From: Meghimatium bilineatum
Taxonomy: Eukaryota; Mollusca; Gastropoda; Stylommatophora; Philomycidae
DNA length: 64,000 bases
NCBI GenBank assembly: GCA_034231615.1
Contig: CM067307.1
Span: 5,318,647 to 5,382,646 of the forward strand
Direction of reading: 5' to 3'
Positions within the stretch are counted from its first letter, which is position 1. Each line of letters starts with the position of its first letter. The notes under the pieces were generated by a model, which ran no database searches, was not told the origin of the DNA, and saw nothing but the letters and a program-made list of their open reading frames with translations. The position numbers and the translations under genes are program-made. Shown here piece after piece: positions 52,301-63,965 of this stretch.

Positions 52301-52559
52301 AAACTGTCTTGCATGCTGATAGAGATAGTATGTGCGTTTATTGTAACGTTGATGGACCATGAGTTTTACGTACTATATGAATTATGATCAATAAAACTAC
52401 TTATCCTTATTAAACCATCTAAACATGTGGGAACAAATAGAAAACAATAAATAAATAAACCAAACAACAACAGCTTAACTTCAATGTAATATCGATCTTA
52501 AAATATGTTTATCAAAGCTGGAAAGTAACAAAGGCACTGGAGAAGATATTCAATTCATT

Positions 52560-52737
52560 TGAAAATAAATGTTTTGGGAAACATAAATATTGACAGGAAA
52601 GAATTCAAGCCATACAAGCAAGTAAGAGAAGACATCAAACAGCAATATGTTTCTACAACAATAAGAAGAAAGATGGTGAACTTACATCGGACGTGTACTT
52701 AGAATGAATACACAAATATCATGCCTCTACGCATTAT
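52560..52737 (+). pseudogene. older LINE-3-like fragment, left part, interrupted by LINE-1
   Basis: Near 52680 it reads TYIGRVLRMNTQISCLY, equivalent to GHALRMNSLRIPHQSLNW in LINE-3 (13720-13680). It resumes after the inserted LINE-1 at 54846 with CLYKHYNW and QMAKEQNDWN to about 55000. Confidence 0.65.
52715..52737. repeat. target-site duplication, left copy
   Basis: AATATCATGCCTCTACGCAT then TAT, matching 54844-54866 (AAATCATGCCTCTACAAGCA then TTAT) except for a two-base indel and one or two substitutions. Confidence 0.85.
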
Positions 52738-54845
52738 CAATCTTAGGATGCAGTGGTACCTTGAAAGTGAAAACCTTCTGGTATCACAGCAAGCAGGTTT
52801 CAGACAGTGCTACTCTACTGAAGATCAGGCAACCTACCTCTCCCAAGAGATTGAGGATGCCTTCCAAGATAAGAAACTGGTACTAGCAGCATGGATAGAC
52901 CTCAGAAAAGCATTTGATAAGGTCTGGAAAGAAGGGCTCCTAAAGAAATTGCGAAATTGCAGGGTTAGCTCAAGAATGTACAAATGGGTAAAAGCATACC
53001 TGCATAATAGAAGAGCCAGGGTACAATTAGATGGTCGCAAGAGCAAGAAAGTTCTACTGCGTCATGGAGTCCCCCAGGGAGGAGTCCTGTCGCCCACACT
53101 TTTCTTGGTTTACATCAATGACCTAGTTGCTGAACTACCACATGGGATCAAAGTGGCAATGTATGCTGACGACCTGGTGATCTGGTGCACAGAAGAACAT
53201 GCGACAGTGGCCACTAAACAAATACAAAGAGCTATCGATGCCATAACCTTATGGGCTAATAGATGGTGCATCAGCATTAACACAGAAAAGTGCAGCACTA
53301 CACTTTTTACCCTCTCACCAAAACAAAAAGCCGGTCATATCAAAATAGATGGAGAGCTCTTGAAAGAAGACAAACAACCCACATACCTCGGAGTTACTTT
53401 TGATGATAAGCTGACATGGAAGCAGCACATAAACAAAGCAACAACAAAAGCCAGGAGGAAGTTAGCTATCCTGAGAAAACTAAGTGGAACCACATGGGGA
53501 GCCAGTGGGAATATACTCAGTAAAGTTTACCAGCAAGGCATAAGACCACACCTGGAATATGGTTCAGCTGCGTGGTGTCCTGCATCAAACACCACATTAC
53601 AAGATCTAGATAAAGTGCAAAACCAGGCACTTAGAATAATGTTGGGAGCAATGAAATCAACACCCATAGCAGAGATGCAGAAAATGGGAAGAATGCAAAC
53701 ACTTGGCGAACGCAGAGACACAAAAGTACTAATTCAGGCAGAAAAGTTTCAGTGTATGCCAAGTCATCCAATGAAGGAAAGATTCCAAAATCTAGCAATG
53801 GGACGACTGAAAAGAAGCAGCTTTATCCATCAAGCTAAACGACTCCGCAGACAACTTATAGACCTACCTGAAGTTGACAGCCCCTTAAGGCCTGTACCAG
53901 AACAAACCCCGTGGAGAGAAAGACATGGAATGCCAATATACATTCAGACCCATGTGAAAGGAATACTAAGCGTGGACGAACAGAACAGTGTGCAGCGAAG
54001 GACAGTCACCCTCAGTTTCCTGGATGAGGAATATCCACAAGATATATGGGTCAGAGTATACACAGATGGATCAGCACAGAATGCCGTGAGGAATGGAGGT
54101 GCAGGTGTATATATAGAATATCCACACAAGCCTAGAGATACAATCAGAACACCGACAGGAAAATTCTGCAATAATTCTGATGCAGAAATCCAGGCAATTA
54201 GTGTGGCAGCTAAAAAACTGCTGAACTCCAACTCTGACATACAGCCTGTGGTATTCCTGACAGATGCAAGGTCAGTGCTTCAAGCTCTCCAGTCTGAAAA
54301 ACTAACAGACATGAAAAAACTACTTAGCGAATTGTCTTACCAGTATAGGGTAACCATGCAGTGGATACCCTCTCACTGTGGAATACCAGGAAATGAAAAA
54401 GCAGACCAACTGGCTAAGGAAGGTGCTGCCGAAGACCAACCAGATATACCAATCACCTACCATCAGAAAAAACGGATGATCAAGTCAATAAGAAAGCCAC
54501 AAACACCAACACAAGATGACTATCATATTATGAACAGACCAGAACAAGTTATAATTCTACGTCTCAGAACAGGACACAACCGACTCCGCAGTCACATGTA
54601 TACAAAGTTCAAGATTGGCAACACGGCCATGTGTACATGTGGACAGGCAGCACAGAGTGCCAAACATATACTTCAAGAGTGTTCTGAGCATGAAACGCTG
54701 AGGCAGACATATTGGCCAGAGGAAACAACACTGGAATCAAAACTCTATGGGACACTGTATGAACTACAAAAGACAGTGAGTTTTATTAAGGAGACAGAAT
54801 TACAGATATAGACATGTTTCAAGTGAACGAAAGAAGAAGAAGAAA
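52738..54845 (+). mobile_element. LINE-1 (I/Jockey-type non-LTR retrotransposon), 5'-truncated, intact RT-RNase H ORF
   Basis: The open frame 52750-54811 starts mid-RT and runs to the natural stop. RT: AGFRQCYSTEDQ, WIDLRKAFDKVW, HGVPQGGVLSPTLFLVYIND, catalytic MYADDLVIW (two Asp intact), TYLGVTFDDKLTWKQHI, LRPHLEYGSAAW-like GIRPHLEYGSAAW, VQNQALRIMLGAM. RNase H: VYTDGSAQ, NNSDAEIQAISVA, FLTDARSVLQALQ and MQWIPSHCGIPGNEKADQLA, with Asp, Glu, Asp and His all present. The end CTCGQAAQSAKHILQEC gives a Cys/His cluster. Missing are ORF1, the endonuclease and early RT motifs. The tail CGAAAGAAGAAGAAGAA is a short GAA repeat. The ATG at 52721 lies in flanking DNA, so the apparent start is not the element's own. 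It cannot move by itself but looks young. Confidence 0.93.
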
Positions 54846-54866
54846 TCATGCCTCTACAAGCATTAT
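54844..54866. repeat. target-site duplication, right copy
   Basis: Follows directly after the GAA tail of LINE-1, as expected for target-primed reverse transcription. Confidence 0.85.
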
Positions 54867-55436
54867 AATTGGTAGCAAATGGCAAAAGAACAGAACGACT
54901 GGAACTCAAAGAGATGTGTGAAAAAACAGATACATAGCAAGGCACGACTGGAACTCCACCAGATGTCTAAGAAAACCGGAAGGATGAAAGATGGCATGAG
55001 AACATGAAGTCACTCCCATCCCCTACCCCCCTCATATATGAGCACATAGATTTAGGCAGTGAAACCCTTTCCAGAAGCATATAAGATTGATATAATATTT
55101 ACCCAGGCTTATCCGTTCCTCTCTACAGAGCAGTAAATGGTATCATACAGACCACATAACTACATAGCTAAATTGATAATATACAGAACCTCTCAGCAAC
55201 CACTTGTAATTAAGACGTGATGGTCCTATTTTGAATCCGTAACCTCCAAAACACGAAGCAAATACTGCTGCGCCACAAATATGTAGGCAACATGAATTAA
55301 ATGGAACTCAATGTGTTTGCAACATTTATACTATGAGCAATGACAGAAACATAGCAAAAAAAGGCAATCTTCTACATTGACACGAACGCATACTAATAAA
55401 TAGCAGTTATCTTCACTAAGAATGACCTCAACCAGA

Positions 55437-55775
55437 ACCGTAGATACATTTTCAGTAAGGAGGGAGGGGGTACCGAAAAAGGGCCTCCCGTTTGCCTATG
55501 TAATTCCCTTTATTTTGAAGGGAGTTGTGAGGACATTTTTGTATGGGAGTTGCGAGGACATTTGTTGATGGAAGTTGTAAGGGCATTTTTTATGGGAGTT
55601 GTGAGGACATTCTTTGATGGAATTGTTATGATAAATTTTTTTGTGAAAAATCGTTACGGTTTACCCAATTTTGGCTACGATCCACGTACTAAAGGCTATG
55701 TCCTCATATGCTAAGTAGGAAGGGGAGGGGGGTGAACCCCAAAATCCCACCCTTATCTACGGGTTTAGCCTCAAC
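55437..55775. mobile_element. family E element, reversed, with an internal array
   Basis: Starts CCGTAGATACATTTTCAGTA-AGG and ends CCCACCCTTATCTACGGG, the inverse ends of family E. A tandem repeat of about 27 bp (GGGAGTTGTGAGGACATTTT) occupies 55500-55632. Confidence 0.65.
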
Positions 55776-55837
55776 ATTTCCAAAAAGCAGTCATTTCCAC
55801 TATCCATTGTCGTCTACATTACAAAATACAACAAACA

Positions 55838-55935
55838 CCAAAACAGCCTATGGTAATCTATGTCTGTCAAAACAGCCTATGGTAATCTATGTCTGTCAAA
55901 ACAGCCTATGGTAATCTATGTCTGTCAAAAACAGT
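55838..55935. repeat. minisatellite, 29-bp unit, about 3 copies
   Basis: Unit AAAACAGCCTATGGTAATCT then ATGTCTGTC. Confidence 0.93.
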
Positions 55936-55939
55936 CAAT

Positions 55940-56340
55940 ACTGCATTTTTTCCCCCGTCAGGGAGTTGCAGTAAGTCTGTGAGTGGCTTGTGTTATTAAG
56001 CAATAACGCGAAATAACAATGAGACGGAGTGACAAGTTGGTCGTTATTCCGTTTTATTGACTTATATTGGTAAACATATACCTATTTCGTTTATTTTGAT
56101 ATATATACCCTGTGTTACTCCAGCCACCTTACATTCAGTTTTGGATTGCTACCCGACACCTGACACTCATATCTCTTGTGTAATAAAGGCAACATTTCCT
56201 TGCTGTACACGGTGAGTTGTTTTTTTAATTTACCCCTCCCCGACAGAAAAAAACCCAGTACTTACCGGTAACCGAACACTGGACCCCATAGGTGTGAGAC
56301 CAACGTTCTAACCTCTCCTTCATGCGTTACATTTGGTAAA
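55940..56340. other. no gene; tRNA-like relic at the end
   Basis: The minus strand at 56260-56325 reads AGAGGTTAGAACGTTGGTCT, then GTCCAGTGTTCGGTTACCGG, loosely A- and B-box-like. No foldable tRNA. Confidence 0.4.
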
Positions 56341-56357
56341 ATATCACAGAAATGTTA

Positions 56358-56598
56358 ATACCGTGGAATTCCTTTATAACAAATAAGCCCGAACCGACCT
56401 AATATAGCCAATATTTGTTATGTACAATAGTACTAAACAATAAAGAGTAAACTAATTGGGAATTTTGAAAAGTTTATTTCATTAATCAGTCAGTCAGTCA
56501 GTCAGTTAGTAGTTGGATCATAGTCACTGCACGTCGGACAAAAAAAGTGTTATTAAATAGCCAAATTGTTATAAATGTATTCGTTATAAAGGAATATC
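56358..56598. mobile_element. family C MITE
   Basis: Left CGTGGAATTCCTTTATAACA; right, inverse, CAGTGATATTCCTTTATAAC. Contains a (CAGT)n run at 56490-56510. Related to 17187-17365. Confidence 0.75.
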
Positions 56599-57026
56599 AC
56601 TGCACTTGTCATGACATCGCCATCACTTTCAAATTATAAACCGTCAGCACAGCACTCAATCCATAAAACAAACAAACAAAACCGATACAATATTACCTTA
56701 GAACTATGGATCACGCTATCATCATCATCCATCTGTCGAATACAATCCACCGTTTCCATAGAAACGTCTAGATTCCACTTAATAATACCACAATGTACAC
56801 ACACGCGCGGTCAGGCAGAGCACCACAGATAAGTCTTTTCAATAGCACCTGTCAGAAAACATTGGCTGATCGACGTCAACACAGCTTTCAGATATTCAAG
56901 AGACTTTCTAGGAAAAAAATGTTTCTGGTAGCCCCAGTTTGAAGTCTCATTAATTTCAGAATTAGTCCAAAAACTGGCGAGGAGCTGAGAATAAATAGAG
57001 AATGGTATTTCATTAATTTACAATTG

Positions 57027-57650
57027 ATTCTGAATGGTTTCAAGATAACTAATCTATATGTGATTCTGAATGGTTTCAAGATAACTAATCTATATGTGAT
57101 TCTGAATGGTTTCAAGATAACTAATCTATATGTGATTCTGAATGGTTTCAAGATAACTAATCTATATGTGATTCTGAATGGTTTCAAGATAACTAATCTA
57201 CATGTGATTCCGAGTGGTTTAAAGATAACTAATCTACATGTGATTCCGAGTGGTTTAAAGATAACTAATCTAAATGTAATTCTGAATGGTTTCAAGATAA
57301 CTAATCTGCATGTGATTCCGAGTTGTTTAAAGATAACTAATCTACATGTGATTCCGAGTGGTTTAAAGATAACTAATCTACATGTAATTCTGAATGGTTT
57401 CAAGATAACTAATCTACATGTGATATTGAATGGTTTTAAGATAACTAATCTACATGTGATTCTGAATGGTTTCAAACTTACTAATCTACAAGTGATTCTG
57501 AATTATTGAAAACTTACTAATCCACAAGTGATTCGAAATGATTGAAAACTTACTAATCCACAAGTGGTTCTGAATTATTGAAAACTTACTAATCCACATG
57601 TGCTTATGAATTATTGAAAACTTAATAATCCACAAGTGAAAACACTTTGG
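57027..57650. repeat. minisatellite, 36-bp unit, about 17 copies, decaying to the right
   Basis: Unit GATTCTGAATGGTTTCAAGA then TAACTAATCTATATGT. Early units are identical, the middle has a CCGAGTGGTTTAAAG type, and after 57500 units become AAACTTACTAATCCACAAGT. Confidence 0.97.
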
Positions 57651-57849
57651 ACATTATGTAGCAGGTTAGGTGAGGTGAATGATGTACAGTCGCGATTAGC
57701 AATAAAATGTGCGGTGTTACATTCATTGCTATAGATATATATTCGTTTTCGTAACCTAATTGGTGACCATTTCTGTGGGGAGAGGCACCAGAAATGATGA
57801 GGGTCGGTAGAGTTTACCAGATTTTTTTTGCTTGCTTTCTAGTACTAAT

Positions 57850-58142
57850 TATCATATTCTAAAATCCCAGTACTAAATGTTATATTCTGACTTCCTAGTA
57901 CTAAATGTCATGTTCTGACTTCCCAGTAACTAAATGTTATATTCTGACTTCCTAGTACTAAATGTCATGTTTTGACTTCCTAGTAACTAAATGTCATGTT
58001 TTGACTTCCTAGTACTAAATGCCATGTTCTGACTTCCTAGTAACTAAATGTCATGTTCTGACTTCCCAGTACTAAATGTCATGTTCTTACATCCCAGTAC
58101 TAAATGTAATATTCTGACTTCCTAGTACTAAATGTCATGTTC
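57850..58142. repeat. minisatellite, about 28-bp unit, 10 copies
   Basis: Unit GACTTCCTAGTACTAAATGT then CATGTTCT, with AGTAACTAAATG length variants. Confidence 0.95.
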
Positions 58143-58276
58143 GGGTTCTCTAAGGAAGGGGGAGGGATTGAAACCCTAACCCCTACCCTCAAAAGTAAGA
58201 ACTTCATTACATAGTAAATTATTTAAAAAAAATATACATAAACGATCTTTCTGTTTATCAAAGTAACATATACGCG

Positions 58277-58303
58277 AAGATGAAGACTTTTCAGTCGGAA
58301 CAT
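58277..58303 (+). other. degenerate hammerhead-like core
   Basis: AGATGAAGACTTTTCAGTCG then GAACATT; the GAC-loop-GTC stem is kept, both core strands are mutated. Confidence 0.3.
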
Positions 58304-58380
58304 TATCTGTTTTTGTGGTTATTGCTAGCTTAATGTGTACTATAATATATCAACAGTCCTTACATATTTCCATATTTTTT

Positions 58381-59463
58381 AGGCTTATATTTCCATGTGT
58401 TGTCTCAACACCCACACCTCTAGTAATCTGTGTTGTTCCTCGACTTATGTTTCCATGTGTTGTCTCAGCACTCACATCTCTAGTACTCTGTGTTGTTCCT
58501 CGACTTATGTTTCCATGTGTTGTCTCAGCACTCACATCTCTAGTACTCTGTGTTGTTCCTCGACTTATGTTTCCATGTGTTGTCTCAGCACTCACATCTC
58601 TAGTACTCTGTGTTGTTCCTCGACTTATGTTTCCATGTGTTGTCTCAACACTCACATCTCTAGTACTCTGTGTTGTTCCTCGACTTATGTTTCCATGTGT
58701 TGTCTCAACACCCACACCTCTAGTACTCTGTGTTGTTCCTCGACTTATGTTTCCATGTGTTGTCTCAGTACTCACATCTCTAGTACTTTGTGTTGTTCCT
58801 CGACTTATGTTTCCATGTGTTGTCTGAGCACTCACATCTCTAGTACTCTGTGTTGTTCCTCGACTTATGTTTCCATGTGTTGTCTGAGCACTCACATCTC
58901 TAGTACTCTGTGTTGTTCCTCGACTTATGTTTCCATGTGTTGTCTCAGTACTCACATCTCTAGTACTCTGTGTTGTTCCTCGACTTATGTTTCCATGTGT
59001 TGTCTCAGCACTCACATCTCTAGTACGTTGTGTTCTTCCTCGACTTATATTTCCATGTGTTGTCTCAACACCCACATCTCTAGTACTCTGTGTTGTTCCT
59101 CGACTTATGTTTCCATGTGTTGTCTGAGCACTCACATCTCTAGTAATCTGTGCTGTTCCTCGACTTATGTTTCCATATGTTGTCTGAGCACTCACATCTC
59201 TAGTACTCTGTGTTGTTCCTCGACTTAAGTTTCCATGTGTTGTCTCAACACTCACATCTCTAGTACTCTGTGTTGTTCCTCGACTTATGTTTCCATGTGT
59301 TGTCTCAGCACTCACATCTCTAGTACTCTGTGTTGTTCCTCGACTTATGTTTCCATGTGTTGTCTCAACACCCACACCTCTAGTACTCTGTGTTGTTCCT
59401 CGACTTATGTTTCCATGTGTTGTCTCAACATCCACACCTCTAGTACTCTGTGTTGTTCCTCGA
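58381..59463. repeat. minisatellite, 60-bp unit, 18 copies
   Basis: Unit CGACTTATGTTTCCATGTGT, TGTCTCAGCACTCACATCTC, then TAGTACTCTGTGTTGTTCCT; constant length throughout. The minus strand is open for about 370 codons as a 20-residue repeat (TTHGNISRGTTQSTRDVSAE) and two plus frames for 170-280. No start context, splice sites or conserved domain support a gene. Confidence 0.98.
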
Positions 59464-59968
59464 CACAAACATTCATCTCATATATGCATGGATCCTGTAC
59501 TAAAAAAATATTAGATCATATGAAATCTCAGCAGCAAAAAAGATTGCCCTCGCTGCAGCAACATTATCTTTGTGCTCATCTACGACTACTACACATTTGG
59601 ATTGATGTGTCAGTTTATTTTTTTACACACCACTACGATTTATGGTTTGGGATTTTTAAATATATTCTCATGCAGGAGAGTACAACAAAAACAAATGTCA
59701 GCACACGGCGATCTACACCACATAACCTTTCTGAGGTCTTGCATGAAATTATCTGAATATAAACGAATGAGCATTGAGTATTTCCGATAAATGGTATTTC
59801 TAGTAGGGAAATGTGAAGCCGTAGATACCATATCATCAATGACAGTAGAGTATGGCGTAGATAGGAGATCTACAGAAGTATTTTGCAGAATACTATGAAC
59901 AGCAAAAAAGACGAACAAGGAAGTGTTAAGAACGGTAATCGTCGAGAGTTGACTCATAAACAACATTC
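59464..59968. other. no gene seen
   Basis: Contains a minus-strand open stretch (59966-59640) of about 108 residues with no recognised similarity; probably chance or unknown element. Confidence 0.4.
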
Positions 59969-60530
59969 TTCTTCTTATGTTCCAGCGGTGTGGAGTTGGT
60001 TATCATGTCTTTCCACATCATTCTGTTTCGTGTGTTATTAACCATGTCCGATATTGATGTTCTCCCATGCTACAATGCTAGGTTGTCAAGCACTTTGTCT
60101 GTCCCTCTTGCTCTTCAACTTGTCTGTTGTTACGATGTGTTCCATTTTTCCTCTTCTCATGATTTTTTCCGAAAAAATTAAACTGTCTCTTTTTGATGCT
60201 GATAAGGAGTTCTCTTTTTTAAAATTAACTTCGTTCAATATATCTTCATTACTCTTTTTATCTACCCATGGTGTTCTCAACATTCTCAATTATCCATCTC
60301 GTGATTTTTCTCTCCCACTTGCATCTCTGATTACCTCTTTCTTTGCTCGCCTCTCCTCGACTTTACCCTCAAGTAAGGTCTTCAACAAGCTCTTTTAATA
60401 TATCCAAAATAACGTTTTTTTGTTTGATCTTTATTTCCGTTAATAGTTTCTGGTTCATACAGTGTTGTTATAATTTTTTTGTTCGCTCTCATCTCTTTTC
60501 ATAAAACTTACATCTCTGCTGCTTCTATTT
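59969..60530 (-). pseudogene. rearranged LINE reverse transcriptase C-terminal fragment
   Basis: The frame 60289-60086 reads RMLRTPWVDKKSNEDILNEV, KKENSLSASKRDSLIFSEKI, then RRGKMEHIVTTDKLKSKRDR; further down it has TRNRMMWKDMITN. Upstream (60400-60310) a second GRRAKKEV-R-KWE piece, normally found after this region, is out of order, suggesting a rearranged or composite copy. Confidence 0.7.
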
Positions 60531-60724
60531 AGTTTTTAACTATTCTGCTGAACAACATTATAACACGAATCTGAGGTGCATTTGGACATAGATATAACAG
60601 CATGGAAATAAGGGCCACCCAAGACGTTGATGGATAAGAGGCATCTTAGATTGTTAAAATATTCCCTGACTGCGGCAGTTCAACTTGCCAAGAATCCTGA
60701 GTTCATAACATTTCCGAAACACCA

Positions 60725-60862
60725 CGCAAGCAGAGATCGAATGAAACCGACAAGCACCTCGAAAGCAGAGATTAAATGAAATGACAGGCACCTCGCAGGA
60801 AGGCGTACTTATAGAAATATCAAACAGGCAGAGATCGAATGAAACAGACAAGCAGAAACGGA
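60725..60862. repeat. short repeat, about 58 bp, three imperfect copies
   Basis: GCAGAGATCGAATGAAACCG-ACAAGCACCTCG, diverged copies. Confidence 0.7.
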
Positions 60863-61029
60863 TTTAAAAGGCGTAGAGGATTGTGATTATTGTACTCGAG
60901 TTTGCTCATGTGTACTCCGTCTCTCTCAATAAAGCGGCACCCCCATGTCGAGAGTACCAATCATAGCACGTCACTCCCTAGTTTCAACGAAAATTCCCGT
61001 CGAGTTTCGAAAAAAATAATATTGTTAAC

Positions 61030-61105
61030 AAGCAAGCCGGATTAGAACCTGCGATCTCTGGCAAAAACACAAACGAACGGCATAATCACCACGTCGTGGA
61101 AAAAA
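61030..61105 (-). other. tRNA-like relic
   Basis: The minus strand reads ACGTGGTGATTATGCCGTTC, then GATCGCAGGTTCTAATCCGG. B box GGTTCTAATCC is good; the acceptor stem cannot be formed convincingly. Probably a SINE head. Confidence 0.45.
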
Positions 61106-61382
61106 AATTACATATAGCCATGGATGGTTAGATACAAGTATAAACTCAAGAAATTAGGCACGTCACACTAACAGTTGGTTTCAAACACTGTCAGGAGGTT
61201 GTTTGCAACATAACACGTTTTATAAGTTGTTTTTTTTTAAAACTATACTCTTGAAAACTAGTCAAACTGGGTATAACGTCATTGAGACAATTTTCACCAG
61301 TACCGGTATGGTAAGTCTCTCTACAAAATAGTCATACATCTGGGTCGAATCAACTGTTCCTTAATCATTTTGTATATACTTT

Positions 61383-61690
61383 AGTGGAAGCATTGACGGG
61401 ATATATCATACAGAGACAATGGAAACATTGACTGGATATCTCATACGTAGACAAGGAAGACATTAACTGGATATATCACAAATAGACAGGTTGAGATATT
61501 GACTGGATATATCGCACATAGACAGTGGAAGTATTGACTGGAGATATCACATAGGCATTGGAGACATTAACTGGATATATCATACATAAATAGTGGAAGC
61601 ATTGGCTGGATATATCATACATAAATAGTGGAAGCATTGGCTGGATATATCACACTGTGACAGTGCAGGTATTGAAGGGACATATCATGC
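61383..61690. repeat. minisatellite, about 38-bp unit, 8 diverged copies
   Basis: Units of GGAAGCATTGACTGGATATA then TCATACATAGACAGT with many indels; it abuts the LINE-2 start. Confidence 0.9.
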
Positions 61691-61731
61691 AAAGACAATG
61701 AAGTGATTGTACAGTTACAAGAGAGATTGAT

Positions 61732-62808
61732 ATGAATGATGCTTTCAGAGATCTAGACCTGGGAGTAAACATCACCTATCGCATAGACGGAAAATTGTTC
61801 AACCTTCGGCGGCTTCGAGCAAAAACCAAAGTTAAATCACACACAATCAGGGATCTTCTATTTGCTGATGACTGTGCCCTAAATGCCAACTCTGAGGCTG
61901 ATCTACAATGTATTATAGACAGATTCTCTAAAGCCTGTACCAACTTTGGGCGTACCATTAACACAGAGAAAACAGAAGTCATGTTACAACCAGCACTTGG
62001 CAAAAGCTATCTCGAGCCCTGCATAAAGGTAAATGGTGTAGCACTGAAAGCTGTGAATAGATTCACATATCTAGGCAGTACGTTATCACAAAATGCAAAC
62101 GTTGATGATGAAGTGTATACAAGGATCGCCAAAGCAAGCAGTACTTTCGGCAGATTGTACGCAAATGTTTGGCGTAGAAATGGCATTAACCTACAGAGTA
62201 AGCTGAAAGTTTACAGAGCAGTGGTACTTCCAGTGCTGCTATACGCTAGTGAAACATGGACTGTGTATATACGTTATGTGAAAAAACTCAATCATTTTCA
62301 TACAAATTGTCTCAGAAAAGTTATGAACATCAGATGGCAAGACAAGATTCCAGATACCACTGTCCTTGATAGAGCTGGTATCCCAAGCATTGACACGATC
62401 CTGATGCAGACACAGATTCGTTTGGCAGGTCATTTGGTGCGTATGCCAGACCATCGTCTGCCAAAGATACTTCTCTATGGTGAGCTAGAGAAGGGTATAC
62501 GACCTCAAGGTGGCCAAAGGAAGCGCTACAAGGACTCGTTAAAGAACTCACTGAAAGCCTTTGAAATAGACCACGATACATGGGAAGAACTTGCACAAAA
62601 TAGATCTACATGGCGTTCTAAAATAAAAAAGAGCGCATCATCTTGTGAAAAGAAGAGAAATGCAGCAGCTCAACAGCGGAGAGCAGCTAGAAAGTCACGG
62701 ATAGATCCGTCTACAGTCGTCATTCCATGTCCAAACTGTCCAAGGATATTTACAGCTCGAATAGGACTCATTAGCCATCTACGAACTCATAATCAAAGAC
62801 ATAACTAA
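61732..62808 (+). mobile_element. LINE-2 reverse transcriptase 3' half with C-terminal C2H2 zinc finger
   Basis: An uninterrupted 358-codon frame. Seen: YRIDGKLFNLRRLRAKTKV, catalytic LLFADDCAL (about residue 43), INTEKTEVM, FTYLGSTLS, VLPVLLYASETWT, CLRKVMNIRWQDKIPDTTVL, LVRMPDHRLPKILLYGELEK and QGGQRKRYKDSL. The end is a basic stretch followed by CPNCPRIFTARIGLISHLRT then H, a C-x2-C-x12-H-x3-H finger that may bind nucleic acid. This architecture is common in LINEs of molluscs, cnidarians and fish. The endonuclease and first RT motifs are missing (5' truncation at about 61730), so the ATG is internal. Other copies: 10935-11568, 22190-22310 and 28690-29010. Confidence 0.92.
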
Positions 62809-62870
62809 AATTGAATTTTCAAAAGTGGATGTAACAAATGGTCATCATCACTTGTGATGGACGAACAACA
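62809..62870 (+). other. LINE-2 3' UTR
   Basis: Ends CATCACTTGTGATGGACGAA then CAACA. CATCACTTGTGATG is a perfect 14-base palindrome, kept in modified form in the copies at 10950 and 28695; it may be the 3' recognition hairpin. Confidence 0.8.
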
Positions 62871-62874
62871 CAAG

Positions 62875-63750
62875 GGAGATATCAGACACAGACCTGAGAG
62901 CTATCGTGCAGGGGTCGGTATCTCACTCTTTAGGAAAATTAAACAACCGCACGTACTTGACTAGTTCTCAATGGAAACAAAATGTTACATATCAAAGAAC
63001 ACAATTGTACGGGGCAACACTAAGCTTCAGGATATAGAGACTCCGTACCACTAATTGATTTGCTGTCAATTTGGTAATGCATGATTGACAAAGTAAGGGT
63101 CTGTCGAAAGTATGAACGTGAATAATTGAGGAAGAAAGGCAGACATATGGGGGGGGGGGGGCACGGGAGAGTTAAGATATTACTGCGGATTATGTCGTGG
63201 GAAAATTGTTGTGCTTAACTTTATGAATACAGTCAGGGTTGCCACATAGTTAAAGCCATTTATAGCCAAATATTGCTAAAGAAATTGTAAAAGAAAATGG
63301 CCAAACTGAAAACGTGTACTAAACTACTGAAGACACAATAAAGTAAGTTTTAATTCATTGAAACACAAGTAGAAGATCTAAATCTAATAACTACATCTAG
63401 AAGATTAATTTGTATTACGTCTTTGCTATGTTTTGACATCAGTTGCAAGAGAGAAAATTCGAAAACATATTACTTGTTAGTGTGACTAAATTGTCCACAT
63501 ATTCATCGAATTCAACCAAAAAGTAATCAAACCTTCCTGTATTTTCAAATTGGCGAGAAGTGAAAAAAATGTATTTTATGGTAAGTAACATTTCATATTT
63601 GACTTAACATGTGATAATTTACAAAAAAATATTCAAAATGGAAACCCTGAATTAATACCAGGAAGGAAAGATGGTTGATGAGAACATGGAAGCGGAAGTT
63701 CCGTCTTCTTCTGAACAGGGTAAAGCCCGGAGAAAGGAAAGCGTTTATTT
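62875..63750. other. no gene seen
   Basis: AT-rich; a G run at 63151-63161. No exon or element recognised. Confidence 0.5.
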
Positions 63751-63754
63751 ATAA

Positions 63755-63965
63755 TTTAAAACATGGCAGCAATATGTGCGCCTTTCGTCATGATACATCC
63801 GACTTCGGCATGGATTTTGGTTTAATTCACATTGTGTGGAATAGTACAACCAACTCCACCCGTAAAACCCTCTTAGTCGCCTCTTATGGGTGGCAGGTAA
63901 CAGTGTCACCACTATTTGCTCCCTTTCCGGACCCTGTCAATGCACGGGCAAAGACATGGAAACGA
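63755..63965 (-). repeat. SINE-2 partial copy
   Basis: Plus strand ATGATACATCCGACTTCGGC then ATGGATTTTGG, ACAACCAACTCCACCCGTAA, TCTTAGTCGCCTCTTATGGG and GCTCCCTTTCCGGACCCTG. Confidence 0.7.

Noticed and set aside
52721..52723. ATG as the start of the RT-RNase H protein
   Set aside because: The ATG lies in the target-site duplication, that is, in host flank; the element is 5'-truncated and has no start of its own.
58350..59468. 372-codon minus-strand open frame
   Set aside because: It follows the 60-bp tandem unit exactly, with similar open frames on the plus strand.
59640..59966. 108-codon minus-strand frame as a host gene
   Set aside because: No recognisable domain, no good start context or splice signals, and it lies between a minisatellite and a dead LINE.
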